Numbered from the stretch's first letter, positions 1 through 7,546 are shown. The stretch: 33,082 bases of DNA from Janthinobacterium sp. UMAB-56 (GCF_900095265.1 NZ_LT607659.1:47393-80474); one strand, 5' to 3'. Program-made: numbers and translations. Notes: generated from the sequence alone by a model not told the origin.

Positions 1-738
1 GGCAAGACGAAGGTCATCACCATGCCCGCCAAAGGCGACAAGAAGGAATACCAGTTCCGAGTGCCGGACTACGGCATGCAGGACGAGGACGGCCTGGGCG
101 TACGCGTGTCGTGCACACTGAAGGGTGAAACCGAGCCGCGCGTGCTTGAGCTGCTGCTGGTGCAGGCCAGCGTACGCAATTCGCCGCTGTGGGCCACTGA
201 CCCTAAACAACAGCTGGCCTACCTCGCAGTGAAGCGCTGGACCCGCCTGTATGCGCCGGACGTGATCTTGGGCGTCTATACCCCCGACGAGCTGGAAGAA
301 GTGAATCGCGAAATGCGCGACATCACACCAACTGGCGAGCAGGTCGCCAGTGCGCCGGCGGCGCCCGAAGCCTCGCCAGGCCTGATTCAAGAAGCCAAAG
401 CAGCAGCCGCCCGGGGCGTCGCCGCCTATCAGGAGTTCTGGAGCAAAGCCGGCGCACCGAACCGTAAGGCGCTGGCCGCCTATCACGACGGCTGGAAGGC
501 TGACGCCACGGCCGCCGACCGGGCGCGCACCGTCGACGCGGAGCCGGCCGCCGGCGCCGCCAAGCCACTGTCCGAGCACATGCAGGCGATCCTTGCCGAT
601 TTCAGCGCACTGGCCGACGAGGGTCTGGACATCTTCAACGAAAGCTGGGGCCGGCTGTCGCCAGCAACGCAAGATGGCCTCGCCGCCGAATATCCGAAGC
701 TGAAGGCCCGCGCCGAGGCCGCCGGAGCAGCGCAATGA
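1..738 (+). CDS. recT: RecT-family single-strand annealing recombinase, 5' end outside the window
   Basis: The reading frame is open from base 1, so the ATG at 22 is probably internal and the N-terminal part of the protein lies to the left. The visible part carries a RecT-family block recognised from memory: SVRNSPLWATDPKQQLAYLA at about residues 59-78 of the visible frame, followed by KRWTRLYAPDVILGVYTPDE. RecT proteins coat single-stranded DNA and anneal complementary strands in phage recombination, working with a 5'-3' exonuclease. The next gene, overlapping by 4 bases (ATGA at 735), encodes such an exonuclease. The C-terminal ~120 residues are an Ala-rich tail that does not look like the conserved core. 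The annealing-protein call is strong; the true start cannot be seen. Confidence 0.85.
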   Translation, partial: GKTKVITMPAKGDKKEYQFRVPDYGMQDEDGLGVRVSCTLKGETEPRVLELLLVQASVRNSPLWATDPKQQLAYLAVKRWTRLYAPDVILGVYTPDELEEVNREMRDITPTGEQVASAPAAPEASPGLIQEAKAAAARGVAAYQEFWSKAGAPNRKALAAYHDGWKADATAADRARTVDAEPAAGAAKPLSEHMQAILADFSALADEGLDIFNESWGRLSPATQDGLAAEYPKLKARAEAAGAAQ

Positions 739-1505
739 TCGTCCTCAACTGCGAACAAGGCAGCGATTCATGGCATCAGGCGCGCGCCGGCGTGATCACC
801 GCCAGCATGTTCGTCGTCGCACGCTCGCGCACCGGCGGCCTGGACGAGAAGCAACAGGTCTACGTCGACGCCATCCGGCAGGGCTACAGCGAAGGCTATG
901 CCCGCGAAATCGCGGGCTACCGCGCTACGCCGAAGGCTGAATCCGTTCAGCGCGCCATCGAAGGGTTGCCGGTCGGTGACTTCTCGGAAGCGGCCAAGGC
1001 CTATGCCTTCCGCCTGGCCATTGAGCGAATCAGCGGCAAGCCATTGGATGAAAGCTTCGAGACGTACGCCATGCGGCGCGGCCACGAGTTGGAACCGGCG
1101 GCACGCCGCGAGCACGAGATCGCCAGCGGTCACATGGTGGAGCGCGCGGGCTTCGTGCTGACCGGCGACCGACTGTTCGGCGCCAGTGCCGACGGGCTGA
1201 TCGGCCGCGAAGGCGGCAGTGAATACAAATGCCTGATCTCGCCGGAGCGCCTGCAACGCATCTACATCGAGAACGACGCCAGCGAGTTCATGGATCAGGT
1301 GCAGGGCTGCATGTGGATCACGGCGCGCAATTGGTGGGACTTCTGCCTGTACTGCCCTGCCCTGGAGATCATCGACAAGCATTTGTGGATGCGCACCTTC
1401 CAGCGCGATGACGCATACATCGATCAGATGGTCGAAGAACTGACCGAGTTTGAAAAATTGGTTTCCCATAACGAAAAACTATTACGGATGAAGGAAGCAC
1501 CATGA
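735..1505 (+). CDS. YqaJ-type viral recombinase / lambda-exonuclease-like nuclease
   Basis: This 256-residue protein has the PD-(D/E)XK nuclease signature of the YqaJ/lambda Exo family. Residues 116-121 give GHELEP, an upstream acidic motif. FGASADGL places the catalytic Asp at about D153, and the E-x-K motif follows at E163/K165 (GSEYKC). Family members digest one strand of duplex DNA 5' to 3' and hand single strands to the annealing partner, here the RecT encoded just upstream. The start overlaps the recT stop in an ATGA (735-738), and the end overlaps the next start in another ATGA (1502-1505), implying coupled translation. The segment 33-95 before the first acidic motif is longer than in lambda Exo. 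Function is well supported by motifs and neighbour. Confidence 0.88.
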   Translation: MIVLNCEQGSDSWHQARAGVITASMFVVARSRTGGLDEKQQVYVDAIRQGYSEGYAREIAGYRATPKAESVQRAIEGLPVGDFSEAAKAYAFRLAIERISGKPLDESFETYAMRRGHELEPAARREHEIASGHMVERAGFVLTGDRLFGASADGLIGREGGSEYKCLISPERLQRIYIENDASEFMDQVQGCMWITARNWWDFCLYCPALEIIDKHLWMRTFQRDDAYIDQMVEELTEFEKLVSHNEKLLRMKEAP

Positions 1506-2863
1506 ACAACCAACCTAACGAAATCGCAGCAGTTGGCGCCACCACTGTCCAAGCAATCGCGGCTGCTGCCGGCAGCCAGCTGATCACCCTGGACCCGGTC
1601 GCGTACGTCGCCGAGGTTTTCAGGCCATATAACGACATGTTCGCCATCTTGAAGGCTGAGGCCGACACGATCACCCCGGACGCCAGCACGCCGGCAGGCA
1701 TGGAAATCTGTATCAAGTACCGTGCCGCGTTCCGCGACGATGTGCGAGTGGCCGGCGAGAAGGCGCGCGTCGAGCGCAAGGCTCCCATCCTGACCATCGG
1801 CAAGTTGCTGGACTCGAAGTACGCCGATTTGAAAAACGCAGTCATTCCTTACGAAGCCAAGTTCGACGCGGCCATCAAAGCCGAGGAGAAGCGCAAGGAT
1901 GACCTGAAAAAAGCCGAGGCCGAGCGCGAGGAGAAGGTACGCCAGCGCATCGTCAATATTCGCGAACTGCCGCTGGCGACCGTCGGCAAGTCGGCCGCTG
2001 TGATCGCCGAGATGATCGCAGCGCTGGAAGCTGATCTGCCTGACGAATCGTTCGGTAAGCTCCAAGATGCGGCCGTGACGGCGCGCGCGGATGTGCTGGT
2101 GAAGTTGGCCGGCTTGCGCGCTGCTGCGGTAGCAAGTGAAGAAGAGGCTGCCCGCATCGCCGCCGAGCGCGCCGAGCTGGCCCAGCTGCGCGAAGCGGCT
2201 GCCGAACGTCAGCGTCTGGCGCTGGAACAGGCCGATCGCGTCGCCGCGGCGCAGAAGGCTGAGGCGGATCGACTGGCTGCGCTGGCCGCCGAACAGGAAG
2301 CTGCCGCCCTGCGCGAACGCGAAGCCGCCGCAGCTCAGCTTAAGGCGGAAGCCGATGCCCAGGCCGAGAAGAACCGTCTTGCCCAAGCAGAGATTGACCG
2401 CCAACTGGCCGAACTGGCCGCAGCGCGCCAGGCCGATGCTAACCGTGTCGCCGCCGAGCAGGCCCGGGTTGCCGCAGAAGCGCAGGCCGCTGCAGACCGC
2501 CATGCAGCCGCCGACCAGGCTGAGTGCGACCGCGCTGCAGCTGAACAACAAGCTGCCGCCCTGGCCGAACAAGGCCGCTTGACTGATCTGGCGGATATGG
2601 CTGCGGCCGCGACTCCTACCGCATGCCAGCCAGTGCGCATCGAAGTGCGCGAGACGGCGCCGGCCGGCCCGCCGACGCTTCGTCTGGGCCAGATCAGCGA
2701 CCGCCTCGGTTTTGCCGTTACCGCCGTCTTTTTGGAGACGCTGGGCTTCGCGCCGGCCGCCACCGACAAGGCCGCAAAGCTCTACCACGAAGCCGACTTC
2801 CCCGGCATGTGCAGCGCCCTGCGCCGCCACATCGCCGACGTGCAAGCCGCGCACGCCGTTTAA
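1502..2863 (+). CDS. Phage coiled-coil protein with DUF1351-like N-terminal part, function unknown
   Basis: The 453-residue protein has three visible parts. Residues about 20-140 are a mixed charged region ending in a Lys/Glu-rich helix, resembling phage DUF1351 proteins that also sit beside recombination genes. Residues about 215-370 are a very long Ala/Glu/Gln/Arg-rich stretch predicted to be a continuous coiled coil. The last ~60 residues form a compact domain starting near TLRLGQISDRLGF and containing TDKAAKLYHEADFPGM, a block I recall from proteobacterial phage proteins without assigned function. It starts inside the nuclease stop (ATGA), so it is probably made together with RecT and the nuclease. 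A structural or partner role in recombination is inference only. Confidence 0.7.
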   Translation: MNNQPNEIAAVGATTVQAIAAAAGSQLITLDPVAYVAEVFRPYNDMFAILKAEADTITPDASTPAGMEICIKYRAAFRDDVRVAGEKARVERKAPILTIGKLLDSKYADLKNAVIPYEAKFDAAIKAEEKRKDDLKKAEAEREEKVRQRIVNIRELPLATVGKSAAVIAEMIAALEADLPDESFGKLQDAAVTARADVLVKLAGLRAAAVASEEEAARIAAERAELAQLREAAAERQRLALEQADRVAAAQKAEADRLAALAAEQEAAALREREAAAAQLKAEADAQAEKNRLAQAEIDRQLAELAAARQADANRVAAEQARVAAEAQAAADRHAAADQAECDRAAAEQQAAALAEQGRLTDLADMAAAATPTACQPVRIEVRETAPAGPPTLRLGQISDRLGFAVTAVFLETLGFAPAATDKAAKLYHEADFPGMCSALRRHIADVQAAHAV

Positions 2864-2890
2864 ACCATAGCCAACCACCAGGAGATCACC

Positions 2891-3643
2891 ATGAGCGCCA
2901 CCCCTAAAATTGTCATGCACCAGGTCGAATCTAGCCAGTTTGCAGCCATCGGCCATGCGCCTGAGCTGGGCCTGCTGGCCATCCAGTTCCACCCGAAGAA
3001 ATCGACCGGCCAGAGCGACATCTACCACTACCAGAATTTCAGCGCCGATCTGTTCGCCGAATTCCTGGGCGCCGCGTCACATGGCTCGTTTTTCATCCAG
3101 CGCATCAAGAAATGCGCTGACCAGTTCCCATATTCGAAGGTCAACCAGGCCGCGTTCAACCACACAGCGCCGCAGCCGACCGTCAAACCGGCCAGCCTGG
3201 CGGAAGCCGCGCCGGTCAAGCTGAGCAAAGAACTGCTGGCCGGCCTGCTGACGGGCCGCGAATACGGCAAAGAAATAGCGAAAGAAGAAGAAATGCAGGC
3301 CAAGGCGGCCGGCCTGATCGTGATCTTCGGCGCCAGCGACGACCTGATGGAGTTCCGTGGACTCGTGGACGACGAGCGCGGCGCGCCGACCATCGCACTG
3401 CTCGACGCCAAGGGTTTGCTGCCGTTCCGCGAGGATATCCAGCACGACGACGATGCACTCAAGGATTATTTCGCCCGGGCGCCGCAGGTGCGCGCCGTGG
3501 ATGCCCTGTGGGGCAATGAAGACGGCTACAGCTGGACCTACCGCACCGACGTGCCGCACGCCACCTTCGAAATCGTGGAAGACGGCGAGCCGTATTGCCG
3601 CGGCATTGTTATCGACGTAGCCGACCTGGGCGGTGCAGCATGA
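2891..3643 (+). CDS. KTSC-domain phage protein with conserved C-terminal domain of unknown function
   Basis: Residues about 12-74 match the KTSC domain: it begins VESSQFAAIGH, has the central YxY motif as Y45-H-Y47, and ends at a Lys-rich helix. KTSC is a short domain also found at the end of some lysyl-tRNA synthetases. After a linker, residues about 120-250 form a second domain beginning near REYGKEIAKEEE and containing GLIVIFGASDDLMEFRG and DGYSWTYRTDVPHATFE, a block I recognise from many phage proteins of unknown role. A good Shine-Dalgarno (AGGAG at 2880-2884) precedes the ATG. It overlaps the next gene by ATGA. The family call for the N-terminal domain is fairly secure; no activity can be assigned. 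Confidence 0.75.
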   Translation: MSATPKIVMHQVESSQFAAIGHAPELGLLAIQFHPKKSTGQSDIYHYQNFSADLFAEFLGAASHGSFFIQRIKKCADQFPYSKVNQAAFNHTAPQPTVKPASLAEAAPVKLSKELLAGLLTGREYGKEIAKEEEMQAKAAGLIVIFGASDDLMEFRGLVDDERGAPTIALLDAKGLLPFREDIQHDDDALKDYFARAPQVRAVDALWGNEDGYSWTYRTDVPHATFEIVEDGEPYCRGIVIDVADLGGAA

Positions 3644-3888
3644 CCACGCGCGCCGAACGCCAGGCACAGGCGACCGCCAAGCTCCAGGCGGCATGCGACA
3701 AGTTCAACGCTGCGCACCAGGTCGGCGCCGCCGTCAGCGTTGAGCTGGACAGCGGCGAGGTCCGCGAGACGGTTACCACCAGCGAGGCGCAGGTGCTCAG
3801 CGGCCACACCGCCGTTATCTGGCTGGATGGCATCAGCGGCTGCTACGACCTGGACCGCGTGACGGCTTCGAAAGTGGAAAAAGCATGA
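3640..3888 (+). CDS. Small phage protein, unknown function (82 aa)
   Basis: This start was chosen because the ATG at 3640 overlaps the stop of the KTSC gene (ATGA), as at most junctions in this operon; a longer in-frame start at 3595 would lie deep inside the upstream gene. The protein begins MTTRAERQAQATAKLQAA, an N-terminal amphipathic helix, followed by a beta-rich part (AAVSVELDSGEVRETVTTSE, then TAVIWLDGISGCYDLDRV) that looks like a small SH3-like or beta-barrel fold by pattern. No family recognised. Confidence 0.65.
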   Translation: MTTRAERQAQATAKLQAACDKFNAAHQVGAAVSVELDSGEVRETVTTSEAQVLSGHTAVIWLDGISGCYDLDRVTASKVEKA

Positions 3889-3916
3889 CGGCGCGCGGCA
3901 CTGCGGGAGCAACGCC

Positions 3917-4381
3917 TTGACAGAAATCGTGCTCATGAAAACGGCAAACGTCCTCGTCCCGCACGACGAGGCGGCGGCCGAGTTCATCCAGAAGATGAAA
4001 GTTGGCGCGCTGATGCACGCCGACTTCAAGAAGGTACGGAATTACAAGTTTCACAAGAAGTACTTCGCCCTGGTGTCCTTCGCCTTCGACCAGTGGGAGC
4101 CGCGCGGCGGCCTGACGTATCAAGGCCAGCCAGTGGCGAAGAACAAAGAGCGGTTCCGCAAAGACGTCGCGATCCTGGCCGGCTTCTTCGAATCGACGGT
4201 CAACCTCAAGGGCGAGGTGCGGCTGGAGGCAAAAAGTGTTTCTTTTGCACAGATGGACGAGATCGAGTTTGAGGCGCTGTATAGCGAGACGATCAACGTC
4301 ATCTTGCAGCGCGTTTTGACCAAATACACACGCGACGACCTGGATGCGGTCGTTGAGCAACTGCTGCGGTTCGACCGCTGA
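3917..4381 (+). CDS. DUF1367 phage protein
   Basis: The protein of 154 residues resembles DUF1367, a family of conserved phage and prophage proteins of unknown function. Characteristic blocks are LVPHDEAAAEFIQKMKVG, ADFKKVRNYKFHKKYFALVS, F-x-QWEP and the C-terminal SVSFAQMDEIEFEALY. It is somewhat shorter than the usual ~190-200 residues. The start chosen is TTG at 3917, because GGGAG at 3905-3909 sits seven bases upstream; the alternative is the in-frame ATG at 3935, which has no clear ribosome-binding site. The 28-base gap before it is one of the few non-overlapping junctions here. Confidence 0.8.
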   Translation: MTEIVLMKTANVLVPHDEAAAEFIQKMKVGALMHADFKKVRNYKFHKKYFALVSFAFDQWEPRGGLTYQGQPVAKNKERFRKDVAILAGFFESTVNLKGEVRLEAKSVSFAQMDEIEFEALYSETINVILQRVLTKYTRDDLDAVVEQLLRFDR

Positions 4382-4391
4382 AGGATTGAAA

Positions 4392-4937
4392 ATGCAAGGT
4401 AACTCGATTGTATCTGTCGCTCCACCCTTGTTGCGACCCTGTTCAAAGTGCAGGCTAAATAAAAGCCTTCGCGAATTCTATAAAAAGTCGAGATCATCAG
4501 ACGCCGTCATGGCGCAATGCAAAGAATGCACGAAGGCAGCGTCGATCAAAAATAGGCTGAAGAATTTGGATTCGGCACGGGCATACGACCGGCAGCGAAA
4601 TGCCTTGCCGCACAGAGTCGCCGCGCTGAATGAAATCGACCGAAAGCGTCGCGGCGAGCCAAGTCGCATCGCTACAAACAAGGCCAGTCGATTAAAGGAG
4701 CAGGCGGCTCACCCTGAAAAATTTCGCGCCCGGGATGCTGTGAATAACGCGGTAAAGGAAGGGCGACTGGTCCCGTGGCCAAAATGTGCGATGCCTGACT
4801 GCGAATGTAAAGCTCAGGCGCACCATCCAGATTACAGCGCGCCGCTCGATGTCGTTTGGCTCTGCGCCCCACATCACCGAGAGGCTCACAAAATGGGCAA
4901 AAAACTGAATCGCAAACCATTACAAGCAAAGGAATGA
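4392..4937 (+). CDS. HNH-like zinc-binding phage protein, AT-rich compared with its neighbours
   Basis: The start is the ATG at 4392, preceded by AAGGA at 4381-4385; this gives 181 residues. The N-terminal part has two CxxC pairs (CSKCRLNKS, then CKECTK), typical of a zinc ribbon. The middle is Arg/Lys/Ala-rich and helical. The C-terminal part has CAMPDCECKAQAHHPDYS and LCAPHHREAH, a Cys/His arrangement like HNH endonucleases and endonuclease VII-like phage proteins. The base composition around 4390-4700 is clearly richer in A/T than the flanking genes, suggesting separate acquisition. Nuclease activity is inferred from the pattern; a purely DNA-binding zinc protein is the alternative. Confidence 0.7.
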   Translation: MQGNSIVSVAPPLLRPCSKCRLNKSLREFYKKSRSSDAVMAQCKECTKAASIKNRLKNLDSARAYDRQRNALPHRVAALNEIDRKRRGEPSRIATNKASRLKEQAAHPEKFRARDAVNNAVKEGRLVPWPKCAMPDCECKAQAHHPDYSAPLDVVWLCAPHHREAHKMGKKLNRKPLQAKE

Positions 4938-4940
4938 GAA

Positions 4941-6161
4941 ATGTTTTTTCGCAACCTCCAGATTTACCGCCTGCCCGCACCGCGGGCCTACACGCCAGAA
5001 CAGCTGGAAGAGGCCCTGTCCCAGAACAAATTTACGCCGGCCACCAGCATGGACCTGATGCGCCAGGGTTGGGATACGCCACGCCCTAACGGCGGCCTAG
5101 TGCATGTAGTCAACAATCAGATGCTGATCTTGCTGGGCGCGGAAAAGAAACTATTACCGTCGTCGGTCATCAACCAGGTGACCAAGGACAGGGCTGCCGA
5201 ACTCGAAGAGGTACAGGGCTTCGCACCAGGCAAGAAAGCGATGAAGGAGTTGAAGCAGCGCGTGGCTGATGAGTTACTGCCGCAGGCTTTCAGCATCCGA
5301 TCGAACACATTCACGTGGATCGACCCGGTAAATGGGTGGCTGGTGATCGACGCAGCCAGCCCGGCCAAAGCTGACGAGGCGATCAAGCTGCTGCTGAAAT
5401 CCGTCGATAAGCTGCCGCTGGAAAGCCTGCGCGTCATGCGCTCGCCAGTCGGGGCGATGACGGAATGGCTGCAAGCGGACGAATCCCCGGCAGGCTTCAC
5501 GGTCGACCAGGACGCGATCATGCGCGCCACCGGCGAGAGCAAGGCCCAGGTGGCGTACAAGCGCCACACGTTGGAAGCGGACGATATCCGCCGCCACATC
5601 GCCGCCGGCAAGCAGTGCACGCGCCTGGCCATGACCTGGAACGACAAGATCAGCTTCGTGCTGGACGAGTCCCTGGCCATCAAGTCAGTAAAGCCGCTGG
5701 AGATTATCAAGGAAAGCGCCACGCGCAACGACGACGAGCGCTTCGACAGCGACTTCGCGCTGATGTCGGGCGAACTGGCCAAGATGCTGGCCGACCTGGT
5801 CGAGGCTCTGGGCGGTGAAGTGGACGCCGTGGCGCCAGCGGCTCGCCCAGCCGTTGACGCCGGGCCAGCCAAAGGCCACGAGCCCGTGCGCGAGCAGCGC
5901 CCGGTGCTGCAGCTGAATGGCGAAGCGACAGGCGCCGTGCTGCCCGGCGACGGCAGTGCGAGCGATCCGCTGTACGCCCAGGCCGTCGAGGTCGTACGCA
6001 CCCAGCAGCGAGCGTCGATATCGCTGGTGCAGCGCCACCTGCGGATCGGCTACAACCAGGCGGCCCGGCTGATGGAGGCGATGGAAGCAGCTGGCGTGGT
6101 GAGCTGTATGGCATCGAACGGCAATCGCACGGTGCTTACTACTCCGGGGGCGACAGCATGA
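4941..6161 (+). CDS. rdgC: RdgC-family DNA-binding protein fused to an FtsK gamma (KOPS-reading type) domain
   Basis: Residues 1 to about 300 match RdgC: the N-terminus [12 protein letters not shown] is canonical and [14 protein letters not shown] corresponds to the conserved early loop. RdgC is a ring-shaped duplex DNA-binding protein that restrains RecA and is about 300 residues in Escherichia coli. Here the protein is 406 residues. After an Ala/Pro-rich linker (about 301-341), residues 342-395 (DNA 5964 onward) carry [31 protein letters not shown] and [12 protein letters not shown]. These are the hallmarks of the FtsK gamma winged helix, which reads the polar KOPS sequence and activates XerD. 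The ATG at 4941 follows an AAGGA 12 bases upstream. Both domain calls are from recognition; the function of the fusion is not known to me. Confidence 0.88.
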   Translation: MFFRNLQIYRLPAPRAYTPEQLEEALSQNKFTPATSMDLMRQGWDTPRPNGGLVHVVNNQMLILLGAEKKLLPSSVINQVTKDRAAELEEVQGFAPGKKAMKELKQRVADELLPQAFSIRSNTFTWIDPVNGWLVIDAASPAKADEAIKLLLKSVDKLPLESLRVMRSPVGAMTEWLQADESPAGFTVDQDAIMRATGESKAQVAYKRHTLEADDIRRHIAAGKQCTRLAMTWNDKISFVLDESLAIKSVKPLEIIKESATRNDDERFDSDFALMSGELAKMLADLVEALGGEVDAVAPAARPAVDAGPAKGHEPVREQRPVLQLNGEATGAVLPGDGSASDPLYAQAVEVVRTQQRASISLVQRHLRIGYNQAARLMEAMEAAGVVSCMASNGNRTVLTTPGATA

Positions 6162-6475
6162 TCAGCCGCCTCTACACCGTCAGCGCCACACTGACGGCCG
6201 TCATCATGGCCACCAGCGAGCACGAAGCCGAAATCCGCTTTAAGTCGGACTTTGGCGAGATCAAAGACCAGCCCATCGACGCGGTGGCCGATGGGGAAAT
6301 TCGGGCCGAGGCTGACCTCCCGGGCGACTGGACCGTTGACTGCCTGCCGTATTGCCCACGCGACAACGCGCTGACCATAGGTGAATTCCTGGACGTGCTG
6401 CCACCGCTGGTGGTGCGCGATACGAAAACCGTCGATATGTTTGAGGCCACGCCGGCCGCTGGAGAAAAAGCATGA
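6158..6475 (+). CDS. Small phage protein, unknown function (105 aa)
   Basis: The ATG overlaps the stop of the rdgC-like gene (ATGA at 6158), and the end overlaps the next start in the same way (6472-6475), so it belongs to the coupled operon. The sequence begins with a beta-like strand ([18 protein letters not shown]) followed by an acidic region with [17 protein letters not shown]. This resembles small phage proteins with an N-terminal sheet, but I do not recognise a named family. No transmembrane segment or zinc motif is seen. Confidence 0.65.
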   Translation: MISRLYTVSATLTAVIMATSEHEAEIRFKSDFGEIKDQPIDAVADGEIRAEADLPGDWTVDCLPYCPRDNALTIGEFLDVLPPLVVRDTKTVDMFEATPAAGEKA

Positions 6476-7122
6476 AAGAGCGCCCTATCCTCATGAACGC
6501 CGCCATGGTGCGCGCCGTGCTCGACGGCAGCAAGACGCAGACGCGGCGCGTGGTGAAGTTTAAGACGCATTCAAGCGGCGCCTATTACCAGCCAATCCCA
6601 GTGGTGAAAGTTGATGAAGTCAGCTACGAGATGAGCTGCCCTCATGGGAATCCCGGCGACCGCCTATGGGTGCGCGAGACGTTTGGCTATGTGTCACCCG
6701 ACGAGCACCAGCGTCCGCACAGCGAATGCAAGATCGAGTACCGCGCCGATCTGGAGCTAGGCTGCACGGATCGACCTGGCAATTGGCCAGTGGAAGAGTG
6801 TGTCGGCGACCCTGAGCGCCCACGCTGGCGCCCCAGTATTCACATGCCGCGCGCAGCCAGTCGCATCCTGCTGGAGATCGTGTCGGTGAACTTCGAGCAA
6901 CTACAGGATATCAGCGAAGACGATTGCTGGGCTGAGGGTATTGATGCCGTCGATGGCTTGCTGGACGACATGACAATCTTCGAAATGGCGAAGCGGATGG
7001 ATCGCTGCTTTGAGGACGCTGCGCCGACGTTCGGCGCGCTGTGGGAATCCATCAACGGCGCCGGCAGCTGGGCAGTCAACCCGTTAGTGTGGGTGATCGA
7101 GTTCAAGCGGGTAGCCCCATGA
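6472..7122 (+). CDS. ASCH/PUA-like phage protein
   Basis: The protein of 216 residues starts [19 protein letters not shown] followed by SKTQTRRVVK, a very characteristic opening of phage-borne ASCH-like proteins. GNPGDRLWVRETFGYV and RWRPSIHMPRAASRILLEIV follow, and the end FGALWESINGAGSWAVNP with WVIEFKRV is also typical. ASCH is a small beta-barrel related to PUA domains and is thought to bind RNA or modified nucleotides; the role of the phage members is not established. It overlaps both neighbours by ATGA. The family recognition is confident; function is not. Confidence 0.8.
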   Translation: MKERPILMNAAMVRAVLDGSKTQTRRVVKFKTHSSGAYYQPIPVVKVDEVSYEMSCPHGNPGDRLWVRETFGYVSPDEHQRPHSECKIEYRADLELGCTDRPGNWPVEECVGDPERPRWRPSIHMPRAASRILLEIVSVNFEQLQDISEDDCWAEGIDAVDGLLDDMTIFEMAKRMDRCFEDAAPTFGALWESINGAGSWAVNPLVWVIEFKRVAP

Positions 7123-7388
7123 CCGACTTGAACGAGCTGAGCAAAAGCGCACTGTCGGCCGCGATGCGTGGCGGCACTGTCGGCTGGGGCAAGATCGGTT
7201 CTGCCGACGATCACGTCCGCTACAGCGAGAAAAAGCCGAAGCGCCCCGGCCGCCGGCGCGCCTGCTACTGCGGTTGCAAGGGCCTGGCCACCCATAGCGG
7301 GATGGCAAACGGCCTGGCGCTGACCAGTGCATGCGAGCTGGGCATCGCTCGATGGGTCCGCACTGGCAACGTCCGGGCTACGCGATGA
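7119..7388 (+). CDS. Small Cys-rich phage protein (89 aa), unknown function
   Basis: The start at 7119 overlaps the upstream stop (ATGA); a longer frame from 7041 would run inside the ASCH-like gene and has no such junction. The protein has a basic segment (KKPKRPGRRR) followed by ACYCGCKGLATHSGMANG and CELGIARWVR. The C-x-C-x-C cluster with a later Cys and His suggests metal binding or a nucleic-acid contact. I recall similar short proteins in Burkholderiales phages but no assigned function. Confidence 0.6.
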   Translation: MTDLNELSKSALSAAMRGGTVGWGKIGSADDHVRYSEKKPKRPGRRRACYCGCKGLATHSGMANGLALTSACELGIARWVRTGNVRATR

Positions 7389-7489
7389 GCAGCGGAACCC
7401 GAAACCGATCCGCCGCGCGCGTGGCGGCGGCCCTGATCCTGATTTACGTGGCGGCGACCCTGGCGGGCGTCCTGGCCGCGACAACCTGA
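7385..7489 (+). CDS. 34-residue single-span membrane peptide of the prophage
   Basis: A short frame of 35 codons starts with an ATG that overlaps the previous stop (ATGA at 7385-7388), exactly like the neighbouring real genes. It encodes a basic N-terminus (MSSGTRNRSAAR) followed by a continuous hydrophobic run (VAAALILIYVAATLAGVLAA), long enough for one membrane crossing, and ends ATT. The positive-inside pattern predicts the N-terminus in the cytoplasm. Possible roles include a small inner-membrane phage peptide acting on the host, but nothing in the sequence proves one. It is too short for standard gene calling. Confidence 0.5.
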   Translation: MSSGTRNRSAARVAAALILIYVAATLAGVLAATT

Positions 7490-7498
7490 AAGGTGAAT

Positions 7499-7546
7499 AT
7501 GGAAAAGAACATTGAAGCGACACCGGCAACCTGGAGCGCACCATGA
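7499..7546 (+). CDS. 15-codon leader-like ORF overlapping the excisionase start
   Basis: AAAGGTG at 7489-7495 precedes an ATG at 7499 that opens a frame of 15 codons, encoding MEKNIEATPATWSAP, and stops at 7544-7546. The stop overlaps the excisionase ATG at 7543 (ATGA). The Shine-Dalgarno belongs to this mini-frame rather than to xis, so xis translation may depend on ribosomes finishing it. It may equally be a chance frame. Confidence 0.35.
   Translation: MEKNIEATPATWSAP

Noticed and set aside
22..738. Complete gene starting at the ATG at 22
   Set aside because: The frame is open to base 1 and the visible protein lacks the N-terminal half expected of RecT, so it was called partial from base 1.
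2150..2570. Tandem DNA repeat in the phage coiled-coil gene
   Set aside because: The repetition is at amino-acid level (Ala/Glu/Gln heptads) with varied codons, not an exact DNA repeat.
1424..3028. Long - strand open frame across the phage genes
   Set aside because: Antisense to the coiled-coil and KTSC genes, low-complexity Gly/Leu/Arg-rich translation, no ribosome-binding site.
4392..4937. Complete insertion sequence or group I intron around the AT-rich gene
   Set aside because: No terminal inverted repeats, target duplication or transposase motif was seen; neighbours are intact.
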